DNA of 64,000 nucleotides from Phaeoceros laevis (GCA_049999765.1 JBNGIQ010009204.1:26623-90622); one strand, 5' to 3'. Shown: positions 10,501 through 23,257, counted from the stretch's first letter. Made by a program: numbers and translations. The notes: generated by a model from the sequence alone, not told the origin.

Positions 10501-13500
10501 GAAGCTGACTTACCCTTGACAGCAGAGAGCCCTGTAAGTCTTAAAATGCACGACATGTTTCTGTACATCTTATCTCCACCATGGACAAGCCAGGGAGGTG
10601 CACGAGGCAGCTGGTCTACTGAACAAAGATTCTCAACTGGCTGTCCGAGACTAGCAGAACTCAAGTCCTCCTGGTGAAAAGCTTTATCACTGATGTACTC
10701 ATCCAGCCCTGTGGAACGGGTTGATCTCATTCGCTTAGTACTCAGTTCTTCCACCTCTACGTGATCTACAGCGCTCGAAGCGTTCAGACCTCTTGTGACA
10801 AGGTAGCTCATTGACCCAGAAAAAGCTGTGGAAAAACTAAAACCTTGGCTCATCACTTTAATAAACTCGGTGATTGTGACCTACATGCAGCATATCCAAA
10901 TTTACGTTAATGAAAATAGTCGAGGCTTGATAAGTATATCAGTATGGGACAGAGTCCACTGGTAAAGTTTGGTCATGATGCAATGCACATGCAGCGCTGG
11001 AGTGTACACAAAATCCCCTTCATACAAACGCATTGCACAAGCAGCGCTTCAAATAGCTCTGACAATCTCACCGGGGAATTTAGCAGCAACTTCGACACTG
11101 TATCAGCTCCTGCGAAGTACATAGCAGCAGCCAACTTGCGTGTATGTAGAACCACAGCCTTTTCATCTGCTGAATACATTGCCCTTGGAAGACCCATAAT
11201 CAGTCTGCAAAAGAACCCTCAGGTAACTAACAAATTAAGCAATCATATCTCAACGACCATACAAGATTCATGTGTACTGACATCGACTTGGTTAAGTACC
11301 TGCTCGTTGTACCTAGCAGGCTTCCCCTTCGAAACCTCATCCTGGCTTCCTCTGTCACTGCTGATATATTGTGCTTTACAATCAAATGCATGAGCCTCGA
11401 GTCTGAAGACGATGAAACCAAAGCAGCCAGATAAGAGCAAGCTGCCAAGGAGACTTGCTTCCACTCATCACAAGCAAAAGATAATAGGCACTCCTGCGAA
11501 AGAACCCTATCAGTGAAGCATCCTTGGACACATCAATACAGCCGCAGAAGTCGAACTTAAGTGCAAGCAGGATCAGATAAAGGGTAATAAGCGAAAGACC
11601 ACGAGATCATAGACCAACAACTTAGTCAGGTGCTCAATTAGCCAGTGGATAAGAGTTAGATGGGGTGGGTATGTCACAAGATGTGTAATCACTTTCGTGA
11701 GCCACAGTAACAGCAGATGATCGGCTAACAGATCAACAGCATCTACAGGCCCGAGTGTTTCAAATATCTTTCTGAGAAAGGGATGTCTAAGTAATTGAAA
11801 GAGGTGAAGAAGTTGGGTATTACCAGCAGCAACTCTGTGCAGTTTCGTAATGTCAATGCACAGGCTCCAAGAAGAAGAGCTGAGAAGTCAACAACTGCAA
11901 GCCTGATAGCCGGAGTCGAATGAGTGCATAGCTGTCAAGTTCCACGGGCCAGATACACACCTTTAGGAATCTTGTAATTACAAATCGTGAAGACACTAGA
12001 TGCAGCTCCTAAAAGAGTACCTAACACTTCACTCTCCAAGAACCAATGTTGAAGGGCACAAGCAATTGCTTACAGATGGCAGGGCATGCACAAGGATGCT
12101 GTTGATTCGAGCAGCAGTTGACTGAAGCCACGCCCCATGCCTCTCAACATGGAAGTCAGCTGCAGCAGGCTTCACGGGATGAGAGGTCACAGCATTGAAG
12201 GGAGAAATGTCACGTGCTGATGACATCTGACCAACAGCTGTTTGCTGACTGCGTTGTTTAGATCCATCATTAGAGCTCACAGATACAGCCCTAAGCCTTT
12301 CCAACGCTTCATCAGCAGAAAAGGAACTGCCCCCGGTTTGTTCCTTGGTCTCTATCAAGACACCTTTGTGCAAGGTAGCAGTATTTTGTAAATCTCCCAA
12401 CACAAATGCAACAATGTCACCCATGCACCTGACTGATTCAGCTAGAGCACCTGGGCTACCACGGGCACCCAGTGTAAACGAGGGAGTGTCCCTGCTTCGA
12501 GAGTTTGAATTCTGAATGCCCTTGGATAAGCTACTGACAACTCCGGGCAAGAAAAAGGACAAAGCATCTGCAGAGCCAACCTGCACAGCGTCAAATCAAT
12601 TAGCTCCCTGCGTAATGTACATGTACTTTCCTTGCGTTGACTGCAGAGTATGCTTGTACAAGTCTACTACGATAAGCACCTTCCAGATAACAACACGGAG
12701 AGTGGACAGAGCATCAACTCTCAATTTTGTGCTGCCCACAGCTCCTAGACTAGCTTCGGTCTCTGAAATCTGCACAATGAAAGGTTGTGAGAGGTGGGCA
12801 CATACTTGCAATGCACACAACATACTGGTTTGATTAACAAACCAAGGATACAGAAGATTTCAGGCAGATGAGCCTCCCATTAGCAGAGTTGTCACAAACC
12901 TTGAGGAGTACAGAGAACAAGTGACCAATGGCCACACGCATTTCCTCTGACTGCAGATAAGCTAGATGACATGATTCAATAATCTCAGAGGTCGTTCCTT
13001 GGGAAACTTCCATGCACCTAGTCCAGACATGTTCTGCATAAAAGGTGCAGTCATGCCCATACCCGTGTTGCGGTGGAGAAGATGACGAGCAACACATACA
13101 GCTGACATCCCCACAACTCTTCAGTGACAAAAATGACGCCTTCAAACACCTCACAACTCCGTGCCTAAATTCTTCGGAGGCTTCAGATGGTGTCAGCATG
13201 GCAGCTGCTGTTAAGCTTTTCAGCATAGTGACCATCTGAGGACAGGAAGGAGAAATGTCAAGAACGAAGTAATTCCCATCAACCAAACGCTCCTGGTTCC
13301 TGCAGCACCAATTCACGTCTGTACCTAGAAATTCTTTCTGAGAAAGGGATGTCTAAGTGGTTGAAAATTGAAGTACAGGTCCAACTGGGTAACGTCCCCA
13401 AACGTAAACAGTGCGTTTCACCACCAACCTGGTACTTATTTTGCAAAGAGCACTTCTTGAGTACCACCTCCAAGCATAGAACCACACCTTCGACCATCCT

Positions 13501-13974
13501 ATCTGTTACTGCAATTCGTAAGCGAGTAGTGCTCCCACCTGTGTCGTCACCGGAGGAACCTGAGGATCTGGTGGCCACTGCAGTGTCCAGGAGGATAAAC
13601 AGCGGAAACAGGACATAGCTGCAGCAAAACAGGTCGATGATGGTAAGAAGTTGAAGGCAGAGATAGCGGAACAAGCACCGGCGTCCAGAAAGCTTGCAAC
13701 AAGGCCCCTTAGCACAACGGCCTTCGCCGCCAACTGATACACAAATGGACTGTCAGTCAGCTACTTAAAGGGCGAGAATTGAGGCGTACTCCATGCATCC
13801 TTGTAAGGCGTAGGAAGAAACATCTTTAAGCTGCGAAGCAAGGGTGTCAAGGAGATGAGCAATTGAAGCAGGCGTCGCGTTAGGGTCGTCCAGGAGTTGC
13901 TTGCAGAGGGAGCGGAGCAGGGCGAAAACCCGACGAGCTTCCTGCGTCTCCTGCTCTTGTTGCTGTCCATCCAT
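7516..13974 (-). CDS. TTI1: TELO2-interacting protein 1 (TTI1) homologue, multi-exon
   Basis: A long multi-exon ARM/HEAT-repeat gene. Exon 1 is 13974-13790 (MDGQQQEQETQEARRVFALL) and splices in phase to exon 2 at 13618, giving the junction GCMDYVLFPLFILLDTAVA, the diagnostic TTI1 N-terminal block. Further exons include 12586-12029 (ADALSFFLPGVVSSLSKGI, VESVRCMGDI-like, then a block before RINSILVHALP), about 10856-9896 and 9049-8717 (CVKKEHDQEDERFDNLI). The last exon is about 8100-7516, ending KLLVKLNSCKDEL. TTI1 joins TELO2 and TTI2 in the TTT co-chaperone complex that stabilises PIKK kinases (TOR, ATM, ATR). Intermediate exon boundaries were not all resolved, so the span is firmer than the mRNA. 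Introns here are longer than in neighbouring genes. Confidence 0.8.
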
Positions 13975-14757
13975 TACAGTAACTGACTACAACGACCAAA
14001 GTCGAGTCGTGTCTTTATCTCTCGGCAGATGCCAGACCAGCTGAATCATGGTAGAGCAGCTGATGAAACTTTCGGTCGCTGTCAAGGAATTATGTTCAGA
14101 AGCGACAGTAGAAGGCCAAAGTCCATCCTCTAGAGTCTTCTACGCCTACAGCTCATACGTCTCAGTGTTCGAAAATTTGTATTCGGGCGGTATGAAAAGT
14201 CTCGCAGAGCTGCCGTCCGTAGCCACTCCCAGCTTGAAAGCCTGGAACGGACCCCGTCGACACGAACACTCCCTGAGGTGCTAGTACCGAGCAAAGCATG
14301 GATTCAGCCGCACCCACACACATCAAAATATTGCAAATGTCCGCCCTTGTCCGTATGATGAGTAAGGCTCTCGAGAAACTACTCCAATAATTTCAGAAGC
14401 TCGATTCTCGTGGTAGAACAGGAAACAAGCCGCCAAGCGGCATTGGCAATGACAGAGCATGGAGTTGAGGCCTGTTGGGCGCCTGATGAGGCGATGAGCA
14501 CTCGAGGCATCCCCTTGGCTGTCCATACTACAGTCAGTTACGCAAAGGTTACTCCTGAAGGCACTTCCCCAGTCCGCAGGTCTTTGTCGTGAGGCTTCCA
14601 TCGCAGCTGCCATCTGAGTTCCTGCAGGCCCTCGGGCCATCCCGTCTCTATAGGCTTCGACAATAAGGGGTCTGCATGATCACTTATTCAGGCGGGTTTT
14701 GCTTGTCCTGCGTCCTCGCACTTCTGAGCTTCGTAACATCAAAGGATCAACGGTTAA
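13975..14757. other. Intergenic region between TTI1 and the DUF72 gene
   Basis: 783 bp holding the TTI1 5' region and the 3' end of the DUF72 gene. A 78-codon plus-strand frame at 14048-14284 shows no recognisable family and was not accepted as a gene. Confidence 0.35.
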
Positions 14758-17468
14758 TTAGTGAGCGGCACGCTTGAAGAATGACGTGATGCTGGAGGAC
14801 CGCAGATTTGGATTTTCCTTTCTCTTGGTCTTGCTTGCTCCCGGAAGCTGCTTGATCTTTCTGGCTTCGCCTGGCGGTTTTTGTACGCTACCTTTGCGAC
14901 CCGTCCCGAAGCCACCCCCAGGCCCTATTGAATCCTGGAACTGGCAATCCTCAGGTTCAATGCTCTCATGTTGTTCGTCACCAAATTCTTCAGCATCGTT
15001 CTTGTCCCCCTTGTTTCCGCCTTCATGAAAGCCGAAATTATCTGCCGAGTCGTTCTTCTGTGCCATGTACCCCGGTTTAAGCTCTGCTGATAGCTCTGCA
15101 AGTTCATCAGCAGAATCATGGGTTCGGTCCGCAGCTTGAGGAGATCCGGGGCCACTTCCTGTACAGAGAGCTGGAAGCTCTGGGTTATGAGTGTCATTCC
15201 GCTCTTCACCAGCTACAGGAACAGCGTCGGATGAAGCAATTTTGAAGAACCTCTGAAGGGTGCTCTTGGAAGAGGCCAAGTAAATTGATTTCCAATCGAG
15301 AACTATATCCCCCAGTCTTTGAGCCAGGTTTCTTGCGTTCAAAATCGCCTGATCCTCCCACATGGTCCCCCAGAGGAGGTACACGGGCCCCTATCACACA
15401 AGAACGGGTGTAAAACTCTCCATACCTCTACAGTGACAGACATAGCAGCATTGCTACGCAGAAGCAGCTCATATCCACATGGATAACCCGTGGAGTGCAC
15501 TTACCTCAAGCCTGTGAGGCAATTTGCTATTCAGGCGCTCCTCCCAAGTTGATAACTCACTGCTACTAAGAATACGTTCCGTTCCCTGCGTGAAGAGAAC
15601 TCAGAGCTAAATCACAGTTTCAGCCTAAAAGGCCCTCAGCACTCCACTACAAACACATAACAATACTGTACAAACCGGGTCAACTTATAGCATATGGATC
15701 AACAAACTGGCATCAGCTTAAGCTTGCAAACGAAAAGGTTGCTTGTAGGAACTGAATGTCATCTGACCTCTCTACGATGTAACCTGATATACATGTAACT
15801 AGGGTCAGTGCAAGCCCATGCCACAGGTAGGATTGTCAGCATCTGCCGCATGAGAAACGTGAAACAGATCAGCTACTGCACATGATTCTTTCGTCCGGTA
15901 CGAAATAGTGGACGGGAGAGATGAACAAAATAGACAGGGATGAACCACAAGAACATTCTACTGAAGAACCAACGAATATTCTAGATTTTGCATTACTCTA
16001 GGGGGTTCCAAAGCACGTGAAGAGATAAATCTATACCGGGCTGTCAGTCAACCTCCCTTTCAAGTATGTTTCGTGCTCCAATTCATCCTGGCAACAGTCA
16101 TCCAGTAAACTGATTGAGGAACAACATCCCCTGAAGACAATTCTTCCACCAAAACGTTCTCTGTGCAAGCTTGGCATAATGTGACCAATGTTTTCTAGCA
16201 ACGAAAGACAGCACGAGAGAGTCCACAACCTGGATGTCGAAGGAGACTTACGGCAGCAACCAATGCAATTCGGTTCTCAGTCAGCCACTCAACAGTTGCA
16301 GGTGCATTCTTCTCATTGAACCAATCCCTGCACCTGAACTCCACAGCCTATTTCACAAGCTCAAACTGCAAATGGTTAGCCTAGTATGAGATGTTTCACA
16401 AAACGGAGACGAAACGATCTGGAAAAACTCTAACTCTGAATATCACATCTCGTCGGACAAGGAACACACCATGGCATAACTAGAATCCAGATTCTTCCTA
16501 CACCACATGACATGTGCTTTATGCTCTTCCGAGGGCTTGAAGGTCAGATGGAACTGCACAACAACCAGAGTACGAAGTTCACAGCACGCACGTGTTAAAG
16601 AGAGGACAACAAAACATGGGAATAGAAACAAGTCAAGAAACCGAAAGGCAGGAAATGTAGACGGAAACTCACTTGAAAAACTACGGTGCCCAATGCCGCA
16701 GCTTGATGGACTGGCAACAAAGCATCGTTGAAAACCTGCCAAAGTAGGCACCTGCCTTTCTCAATTCAGAGTGTACAGTATCTTCCAAAAGTTTAGGAAC
16801 CGAATAGCCAGGTGAGAGACCTACTTCTGAGATTCAGAAAGGCTGCTCAATTGCACGGTACTGTCGGCTGGACACTGGATCTGGTTTTTTAGTTGATACG
16901 GCAATGCACCATACACGCATGACTTGCTGCAAAGTAGCACAAACACCTGGTCAGGTCACCGTCTGAAAAGCTGCTCCACTCTTGTTCAGTAGCTTAGGGA
17001 GATCATCACCTGCAGAAAAAGCCGAAGGCTTTAAAGTGAAACAAAAATCCCTTCGGCACACACCCAAGCCATCGTTGTACGGAGGATTTGGCTGGGATTG
17101 CATAGTTTGAGCTGTCCACCTCCACGCCTGTCATACCACATTTGAGTCCATCCCAGATGAGCTCAAGTCGCTAACCTCAGGCCATCGGCAAGTGACAATG
17201 GCGACCAGTTTACAAGGGAATTGAGTGCTGTAGTAGCGAAGACGGTCTTCCGCAGTACGAGAAGAAGCTGGGAAGAACTTTCCACAGCGCGCCAAGCTCG
17301 GGTCGGTCCAACCTGCACAACAATGCCAGGTCTACGCATCTTAATCGTCCCTTGTATGCACCAGAAACCAGGATTTTCCGCAAGACAAAACGGGCAACGA
17401 GCAAAGTGAGACAGCTCACCCGTAGTCCCCATCAACAGCTTCCTGTTGCGAGTCGGGTCTACAGCCAT
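14758..17468 (-). CDS. DUF72 (YecE-like TIM barrel) protein with acidic C-terminal tail
   Basis: Exons 17468-17420, 17312-17214 and 17127-17010 splice in phase to give LLMGTTGWTDPS, AEDRLRYYSTQFP and VEVDSSNYAIPA, the hallmark DUF72 N-terminal strand blocks (GTSGW, LRYY, VEVNSTFY). Later exons give PKGFLFHFKAFGFFC, FNDALLPVHQAAALGTVVFQ, FHLTFKPSEEHKAHV, AVEFRCRDWFNEKNAP and finally VYLLWGTMWEDQAILNARNL, matching the family's closing 'V..LFN...DQA..NA..L'. The barrel is followed by about 170 acidic residues ending SSSITSFFKRAAH. DUF72 proteins are conserved in bacteria and many eukaryotes, and their biochemical role is unknown. Some middle exons (around 16228-15540) were not phased. The start could lie further upstream, because the frame stays open for a short distance before M1. 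Confidence 0.8.
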
Positions 17469-19682
17469 TGCTCCAAATTCTAGATCAATACCCGAAATTG
17501 ATGATCCGACAGCTTCACTTCCGTTGAAAGTTGAAACCGATCAGGTGTCTGAAACAACAACCACGTTTTGACGCCTTGGACCCTTGGACAACAACAGGTT
17601 TGCCCTAACTTGTCAGAGAACCTGCAAAAGTTCTGAGAAGCATGAGGAAATTGCAAAGGAAGCACGCAACACAATTGTGAAAACTGCCGAGTCCCAGCTC
17701 GTGCTTCAGGCGCAGAATCAACGTGATGTGTCAGTGGCCACACGTCAAGTCCAGGGGGCGCAGAAAAAAAAAATCCATCAATCAATGTCGAGCTCAATCC
17801 CGAGCTGCTTTTGTCGCTGCCACGTGGCATGCTCTTATGCGCCACAGCTCGCTTCCTCATGGAGTCACAGTGACCAGTCCTTCAACCACGAGAAGGATAC
17901 AAAGCTCACCGATCCTGCGACAATCGCAGACAGGCAGTGGTGCCTCGCAGATATTTTTCCGCACAGTGTCTCGCGCCTTACCTCGAAAGCGCTCTCTTTC
18001 GCCTTGTCTGCCCTGCGGTGCCCTGCGGGAGCACAAATTCTGTTCTTCTTTGCCTCTCATCCTTGGATCCTCCGTTTCGTCCACATTGCTCTCCAGGCCC
18101 CCAGCGCTCTCGCGATCTCGAGCTTACAGCTAATGAATTGATAGGGAGACAGTGCGGCCAAACATCACCTATCAGTTCGTTAGCTGTGAGCCGGAGTTCA
18201 TGAGGGATGACATTCTCCGTCTTCCAGCACTTACTCTTCCCGGAGACATTGGTTATTTGGAGTGCTGCGATCTGCAGTACGCGCGTGCGTAGTTCTTCCA
18301 GGCGTCTTCTGATCGATAGCCAGATAACACACTGACTGCTGAAGTGGATATGGTGTTGCAGGATTTAATGCTGCGGACAGCCTTTGGCGGAGAGTTGAAG
18401 GTGGACACGCTGTGAGGGACGAAACGGGGTGGTGCGAGTGGTGCTGGCTCTTGGAGGTTGGATGCATTTTTCTGCACTCTCAGGAATGGATACAAGCACA
18501 CTTGCAAAATCGTCGGCTCGCGGCTTCAGGTGCTGGCCCGATGCCTGCTATTCAACTCGACAAATGTACATTTCTGCTCAAGTTGAAAGACGTCCTAAGA
18601 GCGATAGACGCAACCTAGGATTATCTTTGTTGTAGCCGCTGTGTTGCAGTCCAGCCGGGTCATCGCTGCGCAGAGTCTCACTTCAGAGATTGAGTTCTAA
18701 CTCAACACCGCGGCCAGCAGCAGCTCTAGCTCTCAACATGGGAGGATCCGTAAGTAGTGCATGACAGGCAGTTGACAGACTCAGTTTGTTCTTTGGTTTC
18801 AATCAGGATTTCTTTGTGCAACGCACACTAACTGTATGGTGCACTCCGTGAAGGTGCCGGCTTGAAGCCTGCGTGAGGACTGTGAAGCTTTGAAGATATC
18901 GATGCCCCTCCCTCCAAACGAAGCCCCACTGCGTTCGAAGTTCGCAGGCGCAGATAGTCTGAATGCATAGAGCCTCACTAGACTCCTGCGGTCTTGCCGC
19001 GTCCATCCGGCCTTGGAGGGAAGCAAGCTGGCTCGCTGCTGGCCCGCGCTGCTGGCTCCCGCGGTTAGGTGAAGCCGCACGTCTGTTGGTACCAGGTGAG
19101 AGATATCCGGCAGCGGATCTTTTGTGGGTCCAGCTCCCTATTTGGGGATGATTTTGACACGAGCGAGCACGGTACCTTTACTGGATGCGTTGGCATACGG
19201 CGGTCCACAGCCTACGGCGGTCCCCGACTACTAGTACTGTAGGGTTGCGGACACTTGCGGTCTAACCTCCAGCCATGAATGTAGGCAAAATGCATTTCAC
19301 GGGCTCCACGATTTTTCGGATTATCGGAAATGGGATTCGAACCCAGTGGAAGCTCATATGCCTCTGGTTTTTCTCCGGTGATGGTGATGCTGTATAGCAT
19401 TGTAAGGCTGGAAAACGTATGTACACTAGGACAGCACTTGCCTACAATTGCTAAGGCAAAATTCTTTTTTAGACCTGCCTGGCTGTGCCAGCTCGAACAC
19501 CACAAGTAGTCTCCAGAGAGAATCACACGGCTCCAAGATGGCCGCCAAACCCTTCCGAACCGAACCAGAACCGCCAACTCCGACAACGGTGAGGCCGCCA
19601 GTCTCCCAACTCTTATTTTATTAAACCCAGAAATGGGGTTTACTAGACCCCTTTCTACACTTTAGTTGGCTGTGCGTCGACG
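17469..19682. other. 2.2-kb intergenic region, no supported gene
   Basis: It separates the divergent DUF72 (-) and P-class PPR (+) genes. Several open frames (185 aa at 17584-18141, 124 aa at 19212-19586 minus) have no recognisable motifs. A GGGATTCGAACCC word at 19332-19344 resembles a tRNA T-arm on the minus strand, but no full cloverleaf can be drawn. An AT-rich TTATTTTATTAAA element at 19612-19624 may be the core promoter of the PPR gene that starts at 19683. Confidence 0.35.
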
Positions 19683-22628
19683 ATGGCACGTCTTCTGGAT
19701 AGCGCAGCAGCCTGCCATCGTCGTGCTACTAGCTACGCGGAATCATCTATTGTAGGGTACCCACACGGCGCTGCCTTGCCTCCATTTCTGGGGGGGGATC
19801 AGGTCTTGAACAGAAAGGACTCGAATTTGAAGTCGGCAGGAACTCGAGAATGGGGCTCATACGAAGCCAATTGGCGGCAAAACAGTCCTGCCTGTGTGGC
19901 CAACAGCTCTGCTGGTTCTAGGGCGCAGGTTCTTGAGGACAGAATTGTGGCTGCACCGATGATGCAGAGCAGGTGGGGGAGCTGGGAGGGCGAGGCAGGC
20001 AGGAGGGTGAAGAAGAAGGAGCATGGGGAGCCTGTGGCATCGGTTCTGGAAGCCTTGAATTCTGCATCAGATGTGGAGGCAGCTTTGGCTCCTTGGAGAG
20101 GACGGCTGGGCAGGAAGGAACAGTCAATAATTTTGAATTCCCAGAGGGACTGGGAGACCGCACTCGCTGTTTATTCCTGGATCAAGAGTCTGGAGGGCTA
20201 CCAACCCAATGTTTTCTTCTACAACATCATGTTCAAAATTTTAGGACGAGCAGGTGTGTGGGACCTGGTGGACAGGTTTTGGGAGGACATGGTGGCGGAT
20301 AAAGTGGCGGCTACTAATGTCACCTTCTCTACCTTAATTGATGCCTGTGGGAGAGCAGGGAGGAGGCAGGAGGCTCGGCTGTGGTTTCAGACTATGCAAG
20401 AGAGGGGTCTGGAGCCTGATCAGGTGACCATCAACACCTTGATCAATTTGCACAAGAGGGCTGGAGATCTTAAGGCCGCTGAATTGTTCTTCAATGGTGC
20501 ATGGAGAACTTGTGCCACGGATGTGGCAGCCTCGGGGCCTGCACAAGGCAAGAGGAGTCGAGATTTAGTGGCATACAACACAATGATAGGTATGTATGGT
20601 CGTGCTGGCGATTACATTGGAGCTTCCCGAATGTTTGCCGACATGATGCTGGCAGGTGTGTCCCCGGATTTTATCACCTTCAACACCATGATTTACATCT
20701 GTGGGTGCTCTGGCCGCAGAGAAGAAGCTGAAGCTCTTTTCAAGCGGATGGAGAATAAGGGTGCCGTAGCAGATGAGACCACTTACAACATCATGATTTC
20801 GATAGCTGGAAAAGAAGGGGACGGAGCTGGTGCCCTGCGATATTTGGAGAAGATGAAAGCTGCTGGCATGGAACCGGATGATGTTACATTTAGAACCCTT
20901 ATTTGTGTCATTTCTGCGTCTGGGATGGTGAAGGAGACGGAACAGATTCTTGCGCATGTGAGAGAGTTGAAGTTCAGCCTTGGGCAAGCTGTCATTGCAA
21001 AAGTTGTTTCTATGTACATCAACGCCGGTCTGCTGGAGGATGCAAATCAGTCCACCAAAACTTTTCTCTCGTCCGAGGGCTTCACCTACGTAACTTATGC
21101 CGTTATCATAAATGCCTATGGAGAGCGAGGATTTTGGCAGGAAGCAGCAAGAATTTTCCAACTTTACAGGGAGGATAAGGCATGTGTTCCAGATGTGGGG
21201 GTCTACAATGCTATGATCAAAGCTTATGGTTTAGGCAAGAGGTACAAAGAAGCTTTGACTGTCTTCCAGTCTCTGGACGGAAATGCAGTTGCTGCAGATG
21301 ATATAACCTTCAACTCAGTTATCCAAATGTGTACAGCTGCGAAGCTTGTTCCAGATATGCGAAGAGTTTGCGAGGTTATGCGTATCAAAGGATTGAAGCC
21401 AAGCCAGGCTACCTACGGTGCTGTATTAGGGCTTTATGGAAGGCTAGGTCAGGTAAAAGAGGCCCTCCTCGTTTTCAAGGAAATGCAGAGCGATGGGGTG
21501 GTAGCTGATGAAGTTTGCTATGGGGCGTTGCTGAATGCATTTTGTGAAGCTGGATCTGTGAAAGATGCTGAAAAAACGTTCAGGACTATGAAAGCAGCAG
21601 GTTTTTGCGGAGACAGTAAGGCCTATACTTCACTAATGAAAGTCTACTGCAAGTTGGGTTTGGTCGAGGAGGCAAAGGAGCTCATTTTGGAAGCAGAAGA
21701 ACGTGGCTTTGCTGGGGATGCCTATTTGTCGAATGTGATGATTAGCATTTTGGGAAAGGCAGGATCTTTGCAAGAAGCAGAGAAACGGTACCGTCTGCTG
21801 GAAGATCAAGGACGTGCTAATAAAGTGACGCTGACCATTATGCTCAACCTCTACAAAGATGCTGACTTCCTACAACCAGCATTAGCTGTTGCAGAAAAAA
21901 TGCAAAATGCAGGATTCCTTGACGATCTGGAAGGGTTCTGCTCTGTCATGGTCCTCTATGGTAGGGCTGGTAAACTACAGGCAGCTGCTAACACTTACTT
22001 ACACATGCAAAAGACCCTTCTTGACACTGCCCAATCTGCGGATGATATTATGGACGGCATTCTGAGAAAGGCCGGGCTTGTGGCAGAGATCCCAGGTAAT
22101 CTGGACACTGATGGTGAAGAGGTTCCACCTGGAAAAGATGGCTTTGTCAGATCCATCAACATTCTTGCCCTGGCTGGTCGACATGATGAAGCAGTAGCAA
22201 TGTGTGAGACACTACGGCAGGATGGGACTGAGCTAAATGTTAGTGCATACAATGCGATGATATATGCCTATGGAACTGCAGGTAAATTTGACTTGGCTTT
22301 GCGTCTGTTCATGGAAATGCAATCTGGTGGTTTGTCGCCGGATGTTGTGACCTACACAAGCATTATAACAGTTTATTGCAAGATGGGTCTTCTGGAGGGG
22401 GTGACCAGGATGTTCAAGAGGATGAAGCTCAAGGGCTATGAACCCAGTGCTGTAACATATGGCCGGATCATTGAGTACTACAGGGAGGCAGGAAGGCTTG
22501 ATCTAGCAGCCATGGTTTCACATGAGATGCGGTTTGCAGAGTACCTACAGCAATCTCGTTCTCAGTCTTCAGCCCAGGTAGCAGAGGCTCAAGAAACAGA
22601 CTTTGGGAGTAGAACCGAAAAACTGTGA
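19683..22628 (+). CDS. P-class pentatricopeptide repeat protein, At1g73710-like
   Basis: A single exon of 981 aa. After a presequence-like, low-complexity N-terminus, a long run of P-type 35-residue repeats starts near residue 170 (NVFFYNIMFKILGRAG) and continues to about 950. Examples are VTFSTLIDACGRAGR, DFITFNTMIYICGCSGR, TTYNIMISIAGKEGD and VVTYTSIITVYCKMG. There is no E, DYW, SMR or LAGLIDADG domain; the protein ends in a short Ser/Gln-rich tail. Overall length, repeat layout and the closing block (RLDLAAMVSHEMRFAE) resemble Arabidopsis At1g73710, judged from memory. P-class proteins stabilise, cleave, splice or promote translation of organelle RNAs; the target is unknown. In-frame ATG at 19683. 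Confidence 0.9.
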   Translation: MARLLDSAAACHRRATSYAESSIVGYPHGAALPPFLGGDQVLNRKDSNLKSAGTREWGSYEANWRQNSPACVANSSAGSRAQVLEDRIVAAPMMQSRWGSWEGEAGRRVKKKEHGEPVASVLEALNSASDVEAALAPWRGRLGRKEQSIILNSQRDWETALAVYSWIKSLEGYQPNVFFYNIMFKILGRAGVWDLVDRFWEDMVADKVAATNVTFSTLIDACGRAGRRQEARLWFQTMQERGLEPDQVTINTLINLHKRAGDLKAAELFFNGAWRTCATDVAASGPAQGKRSRDLVAYNTMIGMYGRAGDYIGASRMFADMMLAGVSPDFITFNTMIYICGCSGRREEAEALFKRMENKGAVADETTYNIMISIAGKEGDGAGALRYLEKMKAAGMEPDDVTFRTLICVISASGMVKETEQILAHVRELKFSLGQAVIAKVVSMYINAGLLEDANQSTKTFLSSEGFTYVTYAVIINAYGERGFWQEAARIFQLYREDKACVPDVGVYNAMIKAYGLGKRYKEALTVFQSLDGNAVAADDITFNSVIQMCTAAKLVPDMRRVCEVMRIKGLKPSQATYGAVLGLYGRLGQVKEALLVFKEMQSDGVVADEVCYGALLNAFCEAGSVKDAEKTFRTMKAAGFCGDSKAYTSLMKVYCKLGLVEEAKELILEAEERGFAGDAYLSNVMISILGKAGSLQEAEKRYRLLEDQGRANKVTLTIMLNLYKDADFLQPALAVAEKMQNAGFLDDLEGFCSVMVLYGRAGKLQAAANTYLHMQKTLLDTAQSADDIMDGILRKAGLVAEIPGNLDTDGEEVPPGKDGFVRSINILALAGRHDEAVAMCETLRQDGTELNVSAYNAMIYAYGTAGKFDLALRLFMEMQSGGLSPDVVTYTSIITVYCKMGLLEGVTRMFKRMKLKGYEPSAVTYGRIIEYYREAGRLDLAAMVSHEMRFAEYLQQSRSQSSAQVAEAQETDFGSRTEKL

Positions 22629-23257
22629 ATAGTCTAAGGAACTGTTATGTTTGTCATCTGCTGCAGCAACCATCATATAGTATTGAGGGTTCTTTGTAGC
22701 AGAGGTGATGAAGTGGATACATGTGCTTGCTACGAGTTCTAGTTGTTGGTTTGGTTCTCGCACCTTCATTTCAATGGATGCTGGATCAGATTTGAAAAGA
22801 ACCTCAAGGCTTCTTCTTGCAGCTTGGTCATGATGCTGTGATGCACAGACAAAACTTTCGAAAGCTTCTAGCAGTGACAGTACACCAAAGCTATGCATAA
22901 GACATGCTTACAAGGGGCATACGTCCACATGTTCTATGTGCCTGGCAGTAATTGATGCAGGCCGAGACCAAGGGGCTGGCAAGCCGTTCAATGCTTTTGC
23001 GAGAGCCCCAGGCCAAAGATGTCAAGGGCTAGGGGAAGCCATCCTCTCAACAAGACACACCGTCCATATTCCAGAATTTTGTGAGGTTGCAAATATGAGA
23101 GATATCACTCTCTAGCGGCTCTGGCTCATGAAAGGTGCACTTTCACATGGAACTCCAGGAATGCAGTATCCTATATCAGTACTAGAGGAATTTATCTTGT
23201 TGACCAACTTGCAAATTAGTTCCAGAAAGTTCCAGAAACTGAGTTGTAGTAGACTCT
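22629..23257. other. Intergenic region, nothing recognised
   Basis: 3' UTR of the P-class PPR, then sequence with short frames only. No repeat or conserved motif seen. Confidence 0.3.

Noticed and set aside
14048-14284. 78-codon plus-strand frame upstream of TTI1
   Set aside because: Short, no motif, and it lies in the presumed TTI1 promoter and 5' UTR.
17584-18141. 185-codon plus-strand frame
   Set aside because: Composition and lack of any conserved motif suggest chance; overlapping frames of similar length exist in the same stretch.
19320-19400. Possible minus-strand tRNA (GGGTTCGAATCCC T-arm word)
   Set aside because: No pairing 5' acceptor strand, D-arm or anticodon arm at the right spacing; the fifth T-stem pair is mismatched.
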